Source: Phycisphaerae bacterium
GTDB lineage: Bacteria; Planctomycetota; Phycisphaerae; UBA1845; Fen-1342
DNA length: 64,000 bases
Assembly: GCA_028277645.1 (NCBI GenBank)
Contig: JANQFV010000035.1
Location: 1 to 64,000, forward strand
Direction: 5' to 3'
The stretch's first letter is position 1. The number at the start of each line of letters is the position of its first letter. Shown one piece after another: positions 1 through 8,390 of the stretch. A program made the position numbers and the translations under genes. The notes beneath the pieces are model-generated. The model was not told the DNA's origin. It saw only the letters and a list, made by a program, of their open reading frames with translations, and did not search any database.

Positions 1-1123
1 CGTCCTCCTGCGGTCGCGGTGAGGGAGTGGACGGTGCCCGGCCGCCGCCGCCGAACCGGCCGCGACCTCCGGATGTCCGACCGCGTCCACCCGCCATGCG
101 CCCCCTGCTGCCCGACGGGCTCGTGCGCGACGGTGTAGGCGCGGCGCGCGGCGCGCGTGCGCTCGGCTCGTCGTCCTTTTCCGGAGCCTTCGCCTCTTCC
201 TCTTCTTCCTCTTCGTCGGCGCCGAGGTCCTCGTGCCCGGGCACCGCCGGCGGCAACCAGTCGTCGCCCGCAGCGGTCGGCAGGAACGGCGGCTGCATCA
301 ACACCTGCTGATACCACTTGACTTGATCGAGGAGCTTATCAATCTCCTCCTGATTGACGACGGCGTCCGTCCGATCATCGAACACCGGTTCCGGCACGTC
401 GACGTCCGGCATCGCTGCACTGTCTTCGACGTTCACCCACTCTGACCATTCGCCGCTGGCGGTTTTCTCTCGTCGCTGTACGTCCACGCCCACCACATAC
501 GGCTTGGAGCGGTAACCGGCATAGCCGGCATTAACCATCTCGCGGCGCTGTGCTTCCAGGGGGTAGTAACACGCGAACGTCACCCACGGCATTTCGGTGA
601 ACGTGGGCTCGGCGGGTGTGTCATCGACCAGTAACGGTGCACTGGAGCCAAGCTTCAGCGGATCGGCCTCCTGCACCACGCTGATGCCCGTGCGCACCGT
701 CGGCTGCACCGGCGGCAACGGCGTGACCAGCACGATGTCCGGCGCTTCCTCGTCATCATCCTCGAACGACGGCAACGGCCGGCCGAATGTCGTCGCGACG
801 CGCAGCTCCTGCGGCACAGGCAGGCTCGCGTCGTCATCAGCGCCCAGAACGCCGGCTTCGAACTCCGATTCGAGCTGCGCGCGGAAGTCCGGCACCTCGT
901 CCGGCTCCACCGACGCACGGTTCACGGCCTGTTTGAGCTGCTCGGCCTGCGCCAGAATCGCGGTGTCCAACTCGTCCGGCCCCACCTGCTGTCCGGCATA
1001 TTCGACCGTGTTCGGCCCCATCATGTAGTGCACGACGAGGTACCCCAGGAACGCGACCGTCACGCCGAGCAGTACCTTCTCCACGTGCAACTCGATGATG
1101 TTCAGCGAACCCTTCTTCGCCAT
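1..1123 (-). CDS. Pilus-operon single-span membrane protein, third position (C terminus outside window)
   Basis: The ATG at 1123 has a good ribosome site (GGGAGAAG about 5 bases upstream). The frame stays open to base 1, so at least 374 codons are visible and the end is missing. A short basic start (MAKKGSLNIIELHVEK) leads into one membrane span at about residues 17-36 (LLGVTVAFLGYLVVHYMM). The rest is soluble and acidic, presumably periplasmic, with a run of Glu near residue 305 and a Gly-Arg-rich tail with repeated GRGR motifs from about residue 330. It is the third gene after the PilM-like and PilN/PilO-position genes, so it may fill the PilO or PilP role. I recognise no domain. The operon role is inferred from order alone. 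Confidence 0.75.
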   Translation of the reverse strand, partial: MAKKGSLNIIELHVEKVLLGVTVAFLGYLVVHYMMGPNTVEYAGQQVGPDELDTAILAQAEQLKQAVNRASVEPDEVPDFRAQLESEFEAGVLGADDDASLPVPQELRVATTFGRPLPSFEDDDEEAPDIVLVTPLPPVQPTVRTGISVVQEADPLKLGSSAPLLVDDTPAEPTFTEMPWVTFACYYPLEAQRREMVNAGYAGYRSKPYVVGVDVQRREKTASGEWSEWVNVEDSAAMPDVDVPEPVFDDRTDAVVNQEEIDKLLDQVKWYQQVLMQPPFLPTAAGDDWLPPAVPGHEDLGADEEEEEEEAKAPEKDDEPSARAPRAAPTPSRTSPSGSRGRMAGGRGRTSGGRGRFGGGGRAPSTPSPRPQED

Positions 1124-1170
1124 CGTCGCTTCTCCCGTGACGATTTAAACTCCAGATCGATCGCGACCAA

Positions 1171-2571
1171 CTACTGCGGCGGAGCGCCTTCTACGGCACC
1201 GAGATCCTGAAGCACGGCCTTGGGCATCATTTCCTTAAACACTTTGTGCGTCAGGTAGCCCTCGAAAGTAAGCGTCGCCTCGACGATCGGCTCGCCGCCG
1301 TAGTAATAGCCGTCGGCACGCTCAGCATCGGGTGGTACCGACCGGAAGTCGAGATCAATGAGCTGGTAGAAATTCTCACGCGTGATCGCATCAACCAGAG
1401 CGGTCAGATCGCGCTGGTCGACGATCGCCGTCAGCGTGAACTGCAGAACGTCGAATTGTTCGTCGCTCCGGCGCTGTGTGAACGAGATCTCGCCGGCGGA
1501 GGAGCTCTCGTCAAACGACGGCTGCACCAATGTCGGGAATGGCACGAGTACGCCAGCCCGGTTGATGTACCCGTTGATGCAGAGGTCCAGCAAGTGCTTG
1601 ATCGGCATGTTGGCCACACTTGCATCCCCTTCTGGCAAGCGCTGCGCAGCCGCATCGTTGACCACGCGGATCGCACTGACGATGTCCTGCTGGATCCACA
1701 AGCTGAGCTGGGCATACCACATCTGCCGCTCGCTGGGGGCTTGCGGGCTCGCGATGATCGGGCTCACGTGAAACGACGGGGCCTGTTCATTCATGGTGGC
1801 GTACATCGGCACACCGCGGGCCTTGCGCACGGCGGCACGCAGCTCGGCCTCCGGCGTCACCTGCACCTCCTGGGCCGGGCGAGGAGCAGCGCCCTGCATC
1901 CCGGCATCAGGCAGCGGCGCCCCCACCGCAGGCGTTGGGGCCCGTCCCGTCGGCGCCGCCCGTCCAGCGCCCGGTGCCATGCGACCACCCCGGCCTGGCG
2001 CCGCGCGGCCACCGCCCGGTGCCATGCGGCCACCACCACCGGCGGCGGCGGCCCGCCCGGTCGGTATCGGCGGCGCGGCGATCAACGGGGCGCCCGCCTC
2101 CGCTTCCCGTTCGGCCTTGCGACGCGCAATGTCCTCCAGAATCTCTGCCTCGTTGCGCATCTCACGCAACGACGGACGATCGCCAGCGTTTAACATCCGC
2201 GGAAGCTTGTACAGCTCCGTCGTGTATTTCTCTTTGAACTCGAGCCGCAACGTGTCGTCCCGCGGCGTTGGGAACACACCCGCCAGGATCGGCTCCCGCT
2301 GGTTCTTCTCGGCGACGTAATCAAGCGCTTCGGCATACTTCTCTTCAAACTCCTTTGTGCGCCGCTGCTCGGCCTCGATCGTATCGGCATTCTGCGGGCT
2401 GCTGCGCAGGCGAGAGATTTCGCCGGCCTTCTGCACTCGCTCCTGCATGGCGGCCTCGACGGAATCATCGAGCAGACCCAGCACAGCCACGGCCACACCC
2501 GCAGCGGCAGCGACACCGCACGTCAGGGATATCCAATTGCCTTTGATGAAGCCCAGGATTGCACTCACCAT
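1171..2571 (-). CDS. Single-span coiled-coil membrane protein, PilN/PilO position of the pilus operon
   Basis: The 466-residue protein starts at ATG 2571. An adjacent GTG at 2574 is possible, but GAGGAG is spaced better for the ATG. One membrane span lies at about residues 12-34, followed by a charged helical, probably coiled-coil, stretch (about 38-160). A low-complexity Gly/Arg/Ala/Pro/Met linker (about 171-220, with GGRMAPGGGRAAPG-type units) comes next, then a folded C-terminal domain of about 230 residues. It starts 18 bases after the PilM-like gene and is followed closely by another single-span protein. The topology (short cytoplasmic tail, one span, coiled coil, periplasmic domain) matches PilN/PilO alignment-subcomplex proteins of type IV pili or type II secretion, but sequence identity to them cannot be judged here. 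Confidence 0.75.
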   Translation of the reverse strand: MVSAILGFIKGNWISLTCGVAAAAGVAVAVLGLLDDSVEAAMQERVQKAGEISRLRSSPQNADTIEAEQRRTKEFEEKYAEALDYVAEKNQREPILAGVFPTPRDDTLRLEFKEKYTTELYKLPRMLNAGDRPSLREMRNEAEILEDIARRKAEREAEAGAPLIAAPPIPTGRAAAAGGGGRMAPGGGRAAPGRGGRMAPGAGRAAPTGRAPTPAVGAPLPDAGMQGAAPRPAQEVQVTPEAELRAAVRKARGVPMYATMNEQAPSFHVSPIIASPQAPSERQMWYAQLSLWIQQDIVSAIRVVNDAAAQRLPEGDASVANMPIKHLLDLCINGYINRAGVLVPFPTLVQPSFDESSSAGEISFTQRRSDEQFDVLQFTLTAIVDQRDLTALVDAITRENFYQLIDLDFRSVPPDAERADGYYYGGEPIVEATLTFEGYLTHKVFKEMMPKAVLQDLGAVEGAPPQ

Positions 2572-2589
2572 CACTGTTCTCCTCGCGGC

Positions 2590-4839
2590 CTAGCGGTTCT
2601 CGGACCCGGGATCCTGCGCCGACTCACCGCCCTCTTCCGCCCGCTCAGGCGGATCACCGAGATGCAGCTTGAACTCCAGTTCCAGGCGCCAATCCGTCGC
2701 GGTCTCTTCACCCGTGACCGGGTCTGGGTACTTGACGCCGCTGTCCTCAGCACCCGCGCCCGGCGCGCCGGTCGGCGGGGCCGTCGGAGCAGCGCGGCCA
2801 CGTCCCGCACTCGGCCCCATACGCCCTCGACCGCCCGTGTTCCGCATTCCACCGCGCGACATGCCCGCGCTTGGTGAATCCGTCTGGTGGAAAGGTGTGA
2901 GCGGCTCGATGTTCCAGGGCCTGTCCTCAGGCTTTTCTTCGAACGGGATGTAGAATCCGGCACCGGCGCTTTGACTCAGTTCCCGCATGCGCTGCAAGTA
3001 ATCCTCGACAAACGCGAAGGCGACCGACTGCCGCTCGCCGTACAGCAGGCGGCCCGAGACCCGCACGACAAAGCCGGCGTTTTCCGGCTTCGCGGCACCG
3101 TCGCTGGGCGCCGGCGGCGCGCCGCCCATCGGTCCGCCCGGCATCATGCGGCCACGTCCGCCGCCCGGCATCATGCGCCCGCGACCGCCACCCGGCATCA
3201 TCCGGCCTCTGCCGCCGCCCGGCGCGCCGAAACCGCCGGGGTCCATGCCCGGCGGCGCGTCGGACGAAGAACTCGCGTCGCCGAACGACACCTTAGTGAC
3301 GTCGGGCACGTACTCTACGTTGAACGACTCGAGCAGGATCTGACCGCGCTCCGTGCGTTTGAAGCGTTCCGGATCAGATTTAATCAACTCCCGTAATTCT
3401 GCGGGTGACTGCGCCGCTGCCAGTTGCGGCTGCCGAACCTCCGGCAACGCGTCGTTAACCAGCGTCAGGACGCGCGGGAGCAGACGCTTCTGATTCTGTA
3501 ACTCGCGTAACTGCTTGATATCGTTCTCACGCTGGCCGGTGTCCTGGTGCGCCTGGTTGTACTGGTTCTGGTAGTTCTTGGCCTCGCGAATAATGCTCTC
3601 GGTATCACGCTGGGCCTGTTCGGCAGTCGCACTACTAAGCGCGTTGCGGTCCATCGTGTTAGCACCGATGGGAACCGCCGCGGCCACCAGCAACGACGCC
3701 GCCGTCGCGATGAAGTAGGGTTGTTTCTTCCTCCACACAGCCACGCGGGCGAGTTCCGGCGGCAGCAGCGTCGCCCGAATCTCACCCAGGCCGAGCCCCT
3801 GTAACGCCAGGCCGTACGCCGCTGGGAAGCTGAGAATGTTGTCGGCAAACTGCGCCTGCGCGATGTTCTGCGTCGGCAACAGCTTGGTGAATTTCTCGAT
3901 CTTGACAACGCCGCCGGCGACGGTCAGGTTGTTCTCAAGGTATTTCTGCAAACCAGGCAGGTGAAATGCGTTGCCCAGCGCGAGAACGCGCGTGAGCTCG
4001 ACATCGCGGCGCGTCGAACTGTAGAAACCGATCGAGCGCTGAATCTCCGCTACCAAGTCGGCGAAGATGGGGCGCATCGCCTGGAAGATCTGCCGGGCGT
4101 ACTTACTGTTAGCCGCGCCGCGCTTCAGGTTCTCCGCCTTCGCGAACGACAGCTTGAACGCCCGTACCAGTGTCTCGGTGAAGCTGTTTCCACCGAGCGG
4201 GATATTGCGCGTCCACGCCGAATGGGGCTCGACGATGATCAGGTCCGTGTTCTGGGCTCCCACGTCGATGATGACGGTGGCCGTGTTCTCGCCGCCGGCC
4301 TGACCATCGAACTGGCAGAAGTTGTACAACGCCGCCGGCACGGTCTGAACGCCCGTCGGCGCGATGCCAACCTCCGCGAAGAACCCCAGGTGCTTGCGGA
4401 TCAGGTCCTTGCGGATTGCAAAAATACCCACCTCGACATCCGGCGAGTCGTCGTCCGTGAAGACCTGGTAATCCCAGACGACATCATCCATGTCGAATGG
4501 AATCTGCTGGCTCGCTTCGTACCGCACCAGTTCGGGGATTTTCTTGGCGTCCTTTTTCAGGTCGATCGGTGGCATCTTGCAGAAGCGGGCGAACGTCTGC
4601 TGCCCCGGAACCCCCACGATGAACTTGTCGCCTTGCCAGTCATTCCGCTCCGCGAACTTCTTTAGCGCGGCGCGAATCAGCTCGTCGCGGTCGGCGTCGG
4701 GCTGCGACAGGATTTTCTCATGCTCGACCACGTCAAACGCGACCGCTTCGACCTTGCCGTCATCGGCCGGCCGCAGCTTGATCGCCTTCAACGCACATTG
4801 CCCGATGTCGATCCCCCAGACGGCATTTCCGGCTGCCAT
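2590..4839 (-). CDS. pilM: Type IV pilus assembly protein PilM fused to a PilN-like membrane/coiled-coil region
   Basis: The 749-residue protein starts at ATG 4839 with AGGAGAG 7 bases upstream. A GTG at 4944 would add 35 residues that precede the conserved fold. Residues 1 to about 355 form an actin-like PilM domain: GIDIGQCALKAIKL (phosphate 1), IPELVRYEASQQIPFD (typical PilM signature), VIIDVGAQNTDLIIVE (phosphate 2) and LALGNAFHLPGL. Normal PilM ends there, at about 350 residues. Here a membrane span follows at about 373-393 (YFIATAASLLVAAAVPIGA), then a Gln/Asn-rich coiled coil (about 400-470) and three tandem GGGRGRMMP units at 541-567. A second Arg-Gly-rich linker lies near the C terminus. 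Cytoplasmic PilM normally binds the N-terminal tail of PilN, so this looks like a PilM-PilN fusion that tethers the ATPase-like ring to the membrane. Confidence 0.88.
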   Translation of the reverse strand: MAAGNAVWGIDIGQCALKAIKLRPADDGKVEAVAFDVVEHEKILSQPDADRDELIRAALKKFAERNDWQGDKFIVGVPGQQTFARFCKMPPIDLKKDAKKIPELVRYEASQQIPFDMDDVVWDYQVFTDDDSPDVEVGIFAIRKDLIRKHLGFFAEVGIAPTGVQTVPAALYNFCQFDGQAGGENTATVIIDVGAQNTDLIIVEPHSAWTRNIPLGGNSFTETLVRAFKLSFAKAENLKRGAANSKYARQIFQAMRPIFADLVAEIQRSIGFYSSTRRDVELTRVLALGNAFHLPGLQKYLENNLTVAGGVVKIEKFTKLLPTQNIAQAQFADNILSFPAAYGLALQGLGLGEIRATLLPPELARVAVWRKKQPYFIATAASLLVAAAVPIGANTMDRNALSSATAEQAQRDTESIIREAKNYQNQYNQAHQDTGQRENDIKQLRELQNQKRLLPRVLTLVNDALPEVRQPQLAAAQSPAELRELIKSDPERFKRTERGQILLESFNVEYVPDVTKVSFGDASSSSDAPPGMDPGGFGAPGGGRGRMMPGGGRGRMMPGGGRGRMMPGGPMGGAPPAPSDGAAKPENAGFVVRVSGRLLYGERQSVAFAFVEDYLQRMRELSQSAGAGFYIPFEEKPEDRPWNIEPLTPFHQTDSPSAGMSRGGMRNTGGRGRMGPSAGRGRAAPTAPPTGAPGAGAEDSGVKYPDPVTGEETATDWRLELEFKLHLGDPPERAEEGGESAQDPGSENR
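3140..3220 (-). repeat. Three 27-bp tandem repeats inside pilM
   Basis: Units at 3140-3166, 3167-3193 and 3194-3220 each encode the nonapeptide GGGRGRMMP. They differ mainly at third codon positions, so the peptide rather than the DNA appears to be held constant. Confidence 0.85.
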
Positions 4840-5153
4840 GGCACACTCTCCTTCTGCGACGCGGGACACTTCGTCGCCGCCGCGATGGGTGCAACCGTCA
4901 CAATCGCAGAACGGCGCGTCGACCGGGTCGAACCACGCGCGCACACGCTCGAAGACTACAGTGAACGCCGCCGCCCAGGATCCGCGCTCGGGAACCTGCC
5001 AGAATGACGACGGTCGGCAGTGGAAAGATCGCTACGTATGAATCCGAATGTCGCATTCGCCGCCGTCGTTGCGGTGTGGTTCCATCACCTGTCTGCGCCG
5101 CAATAAACAGGCTCAGGCCCGTTTCCTACGCCGCAATGAGCGATTACCACTCG

Positions 5154-5166
5154 GGGACGCCGTCCC
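5154..5166. promoter_or_regulatory. Operator-like perfect dyad GGGACG-C-CGTCCC
   Basis: The 6-base arms are fully complementary around a single central base. The site lies just downstream of the candidate -10 box of the pilus promoter, at roughly +2 to +14. That position would suit a repressor site. It could also be chance in GC-rich DNA. Confidence 0.35.
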
Positions 5167-5174
5167 AAAAAGAA

Positions 5175-5202
5175 AGACTAGCGGCGTCCGGGGCGCTGTC
5201 AA
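5175..5202 (-). promoter_or_regulatory. Candidate sigma70-type promoter for the pilus operon
   Basis: On the minus strand a perfect TTGACA (5202-5197) is followed after 16 bases by TAGTCT (5180-5175), which matches the -10 consensus at only three positions. It points at pilM, about 330 bases downstream. Confidence 0.4.
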
Positions 5203-5299
5203 ACGATATCTGAATCTCAACTGCCAGCGCTCCATCATCTTTGGACGCGTCAGCCTGGTAACGGTTCCCAGACGCTCCTAGAGTGGCCCGCAGACACGC

Positions 5300-6001
5300 C
5301 TATGGCCGCGGCTCAACCACGTGTACGACACTCTTCCGTAGCGTCGCGGTTCCCGACGCGAAGCCCGCCAAACTACCGATCTCGCGAATCTTGGTCACGG
5401 TTACGATCAGGTCCGCCCCTTGCACAAAGTCGCGCAGATCGGCGGCGCTGAGTTCCCGCTGCCCCTCGTCCACGAACGGGCCGAATTCCGCCGCCTCGGT
5501 CTCGCCTGCAAACGTCTGCTGGAACTCGATCTCGACCATCGCATTCGCGTCGGCGTCAGACCAGCTCAGCGTGAAGCCCGACAGCGACGCGTCGCCCTCG
5601 GCAGCCGGCGAGGTCACCGCGAAATCCCCCGGCGGCGTAAGCGTGGTCGTTTCGACGCCGCGGGTCGGTTCGCGAACAGTAAGCGTGTAGGTGCTATCCG
5701 CTGGTAACGTGCCGGCAAATACGCCGGCCTGCGGATCGGCGAGTACGAGATCGTCGATCTCGACGCTGCGCCCATCGCCGAGCTCGACGGTGCGTTCCAG
5801 CGTGTCCTTGATCGTCGCGAGCACCTCGGCCTCAGAATCGCCGATCAGTTCCACGATCAGGATGTCCGCCGTCGCCCGGTCAAGCGCGGCCGAGCTGCTT
5901 CCCGGCGGGAAGATCGTCCCGTCCGGCCCGGAGATGACGCAGGTCCCTCCAGTGCAGCAGATCGTCGTCGCCAGCAGCATCAGCAATAAGGTGCGTGTCA
6001 T
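5300..6001 (-). CDS. Exported protein of unknown function
   Basis: The 233-residue protein starts at ATG 6001, which has GGAG seven bases upstream. An ATG at 6007 sits too close to that site. A hydrophobic signal (MTRTLLLMLLATTICC) is followed by several Cys residues but no clean lipobox. The mature part contains a region at about 130-200 that reads like a fibronectin/Ig-like beta-sandwich (GFTLSWSDADANAMVEIEFQ). It lies 40 bases after the Ig-repeat lipoprotein gene and is probably co-transcribed with it, so the two may form a surface or envelope pair. No family was recognised. Confidence 0.75.
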   Translation of the reverse strand: MTRTLLLMLLATTICCTGGTCVISGPDGTIFPPGSSSAALDRATADILIVELIGDSEAEVLATIKDTLERTVELGDGRSVEIDDLVLADPQAGVFAGTLPADSTYTLTVREPTRGVETTTLTPPGDFAVTSPAAEGDASLSGFTLSWSDADANAMVEIEFQQTFAGETEAAEFGPFVDEGQRELSAADLRDFVQGADLIVTVTKIREIGSLAGFASGTATLRKSVVHVVEPRP

Positions 6002-6041
6002 GTGCATGCTCCAAGTGGCCCCGTACGCCGTGGCGACTGGC

Positions 6042-7178
6042 CTAGTTTATTTCGATCTGCAGTTCCGCCGTCGCGGTCGTCGCAGGTGAATCGCTGTCTG
6101 TGACCTCCACGGTGAACGTCTGCGTCGTCGCGCCGACATCCAATGAGCCGGAGATGACGCCTGTGTCTGCGTTCAAAGCCAGCCCTGTCGGCAACGTCCC
6201 GTCCGCGACGCTCCACGTGTACGGCGGCAAACCCGCGATCGCCCCGAGCGACTCCTCGTATTCGTCTCCGGCTGTCCCGTTGTCCAGACTCGTCGTCACG
6301 ATTTCCGCCGGCACGACGATCTTCAGCTCCGCCGAGTCCGTTGACGGCGGCGTGTCGGCGTCCGCCACCGTAACGGTGAAGATGCGCGTCCGGGCCTGAT
6401 TGCTCAACGTCCCAGCGATGATTCCCGTGCTCTGCGTCAACCGCAGATCGTCCGGCAACACGCCGGCCGTGATCGCCCACGTGTAGGGCGTCTTGCCGTC
6501 GACGGCCGCGAGCGTCACATTGTACGAATCACCAACGTTCGCAGCAGCGAGCTCAGTGGTCGTGATCGCGACGCCGCGCGGTTTGATCACCAGCGTGTCC
6601 TGCGCAGACACCTCCTGCTGCGGATCGCCACTGTCGGTCACCGTTGCCAACACGGTCTGGCCCGCGTCGTCGTTCAAGGGCGTTCCGCTGATCACCCCAG
6701 TCGCGGCGTCGTAGGTGATGCCCGCCGGCAGACCCGCGATGGACACCTCGTACGGCGGCACGCCCCCATCGATCTCGGCCCCGTCTGAGTAAGCCAATCC
6801 CACGCGCGCCGTGGATAGAGAGAATTCGACCGTCAGAGTCGGAATCACTGTCAGCGTGTACCACTGCTCGCCGACGCGGCGAACGATCCCACCGCCGTTG
6901 GCTTCTACCAGGAATTGGAATGTGCCGGGCGTGGTTGGCGTGCCGGACAGAGTGCCGGTCGTGCGCCCCAGATTAAGTCCGTCCGGCAAAGATCCTTCGG
7001 AAACGCCCCACGTGGCATCGACTTCCTCATCGGTGCCCAACGTGGCGTTGTACGATACGCCTTCGACGGCGTTAGGCAACTCCGTGGGCACGAGCACGAG
7101 CGGGGTACCGGGGCACCCGGCAAGGGCAATAGTCAGCAAGCTGACCGCAATCGCCGTCGCAATCTGTGTCTTCTGCAA
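6042..7178 (-). CDS. Lipoprotein with four putative Ig-like (He_PIG-type) repeats
   Basis: The 378-residue protein has a lipoprotein signal with lipobox LAGC (TIALAGCPGTP). Four repeats of about 85 residues follow, each with the He_PIG hallmark: LP-x-G-L-x-L...TG-x-[IL]-[SA]-G-[TS] (SLPDGLNLGRTTGTLSGTP, LPAGITYDAATGVISGTP, VLPDDLRLTQSTGIIAGT, LPTGLALNADTGVISGS). Such modules are found in surface adhesion and carbohydrate-binding proteins. The start must be the TTG at 7178: it has GGAGGAG at the right distance and there is no in-frame ATG near the signal peptide. Transcription is divergent from apbE. Confidence 0.85.
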   Translation of the reverse strand: MQKTQIATAIAVSLLTIALAGCPGTPLVLVPTELPNAVEGVSYNATLGTDEEVDATWGVSEGSLPDGLNLGRTTGTLSGTPTTPGTFQFLVEANGGGIVRRVGEQWYTLTVIPTLTVEFSLSTARVGLAYSDGAEIDGGVPPYEVSIAGLPAGITYDAATGVISGTPLNDDAGQTVLATVTDSGDPQQEVSAQDTLVIKPRGVAITTTELAAANVGDSYNVTLAAVDGKTPYTWAITAGVLPDDLRLTQSTGIIAGTLSNQARTRIFTVTVADADTPPSTDSAELKIVVPAEIVTTSLDNGTAGDEYEESLGAIAGLPPYTWSVADGTLPTGLALNADTGVISGSLDVGATTQTFTVEVTDSDSPATTATAELQIEIN

Positions 7179-7340
7179 GTCATCTCCTCCACATCGCCGC
7201 GCCGGCTGCGCGCGAGCGACTCATGCACCGCGCGCCCCACGCGTATTATGGCAACTTCCAGAAGAAACCCAAGAGTCCTCCACAACACGCGCTGTGTTCG
7301 TAACCTGACGCCCCCAGCCGCCGCCGCTAGAATCCCGGGC

Positions 7341-8381
7341 ATGTTCCACAACCGCATGAGGTGCGTCGTCCGCTGTTCCGCCACAGCACTGTGGGTCGGC
7401 CTCGCCGCCGCTGGCTGTCAGCCGTCCGGTCCCGTCCGCGTCACGAACGCCAACATGGTCATGGGCACGGAGGCGCGCATCACGGCGGACGCGCCGGATC
7501 GCGAAACCGCCGCCGCCGCCGTTGCAGCCGCCTACGATGCGCTCAACCGCGTCAACGACCTGATGAGCGATTACGTCGCCGACAGCGAGATCGGCCGGCT
7601 CAATCGTCTCCCGCCCGGCGAAGCGCTGAAGCTCTCCCCCGAGACGTACTTCTGCCTGTCCGAGGCTCAGTGCTTCGCTGCGATGACCGGCGGCGCGTTC
7701 GACGTGACCTGCCGGCCGCTGGTGTCCGTCTGGAAAGAGGCCGGCAAGACAAAAACACTCCCGACGGAGGAAACGCTGACCGCGGCCCGCGCACGCGTCG
7801 GCTGGGACAAGCTGCTGCTCGACGCAGACCGCAAGGTGGCGATGACTACCGCCGCAGGTATGGAAATCGACCTGGGCGGCATCGCCAAGGGGTACGCGCT
7901 CGACCTCGCAGCCCATGCCATGGGCCGGGCTGGTGCCACTTCAGGCCTGATCGACGTCGGCGGCGATGTGCGCGTGCTCGGTCCGCAGGCCGGTGATCAG
8001 CCCTGGCGCATCGGTGTGCAACACCCCTTCCGCCCGCGCGGCGAACACTTCTGCGTGGTCGAGCTACGCCACGGCGCAGTCGCCACGTCTGGAAACCAGC
8101 ACCGCTATTCCGAGATCGACGGCAAGCGCTACTCCCACATCCTCGACCCGCGCACCGGCTGGCCCGCCGAGAACGCACCGCACGTAACGGTCATCGCCAA
8201 CGACGGGCTCAACGCTGATGCTTGGGCCACGATCCTCAGCGTGTTGGGTGCGGAAGAAGGCCGAACGCTGCTCGCCGAGCGCGGCGTACGTAACGTCGAG
8301 GTAATGTGGCTATTGCCGCCCGCCGAAGAGCCGATCATTCACAAGACGGACGGATTCGATCAGTACATCGCTAGCGACTGA
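7341..8381 (+). CDS. apbE: FAD:protein FMN transferase (ApbE), lipoprotein form
   Basis: The 346-residue enzyme transfers FMN from FAD to a Thr/Ser of exported flavoproteins. An N-terminal lipoprotein signal ends in LAAAGC, which places it on the outer face of the membrane. Family motifs are all visible: MGTEARITADA, GGAFDVTCRPLVSVWK, EIDLGGIAKGYALD, SGLIDVGGDVRVLG and SHILDPRTGWPAEN, followed by ADAWATILSVLG with the metal-binding Asp region. ATG 7341 gives a full signal peptide; ATG 7356 is an alternative. It stands alone, divergent from the Ig-repeat gene and convergent with the ThuA-DUF1080 gene nine bases away. No FMN-acceptor protein with the usual flavinylation motif was found in the window. 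Confidence 0.93.
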   Translation: MFHNRMRCVVRCSATALWVGLAAAGCQPSGPVRVTNANMVMGTEARITADAPDRETAAAAVAAAYDALNRVNDLMSDYVADSEIGRLNRLPPGEALKLSPETYFCLSEAQCFAAMTGGAFDVTCRPLVSVWKEAGKTKTLPTEETLTAARARVGWDKLLLDADRKVAMTTAAGMEIDLGGIAKGYALDLAAHAMGRAGATSGLIDVGGDVRVLGPQAGDQPWRIGVQHPFRPRGEHFCVVELRHGAVATSGNQHRYSEIDGKRYSHILDPRTGWPAENAPHVTVIANDGLNADAWATILSVLGAEEGRTLLAERGVRNVEVMWLLPPAEEPIIHKTDGFDQYIASD

Positions 8382-8390
8382 GCGACGCAC

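Larger units (their letters stand above)
4840..5299. other. 460-bp intergenic region upstream of the pilus operon
   Basis: No convincing gene was found here on either strand. It contains a candidate minus-strand promoter (5175-5202) and a perfect 13-base dyad (5154-5166), which would give the pilus operon a leader of about 330 bases. No tRNA or riboswitch fold was recognised. Confidence 0.5.

Noticed and set aside
4840-4944. N-terminal extension of PilM starting at GTG 4944
   Set aside because: The PilM fold begins at the ATG 4839, which has its own strong ribosome site; the extension has no family counterpart.
5154-5180. Hairpin plus A/T run as a terminator
   Set aside because: On the minus strand the T-rich stretch comes before the dyad, and on the plus strand the dyad is followed by A, so neither orientation fits intrinsic termination.
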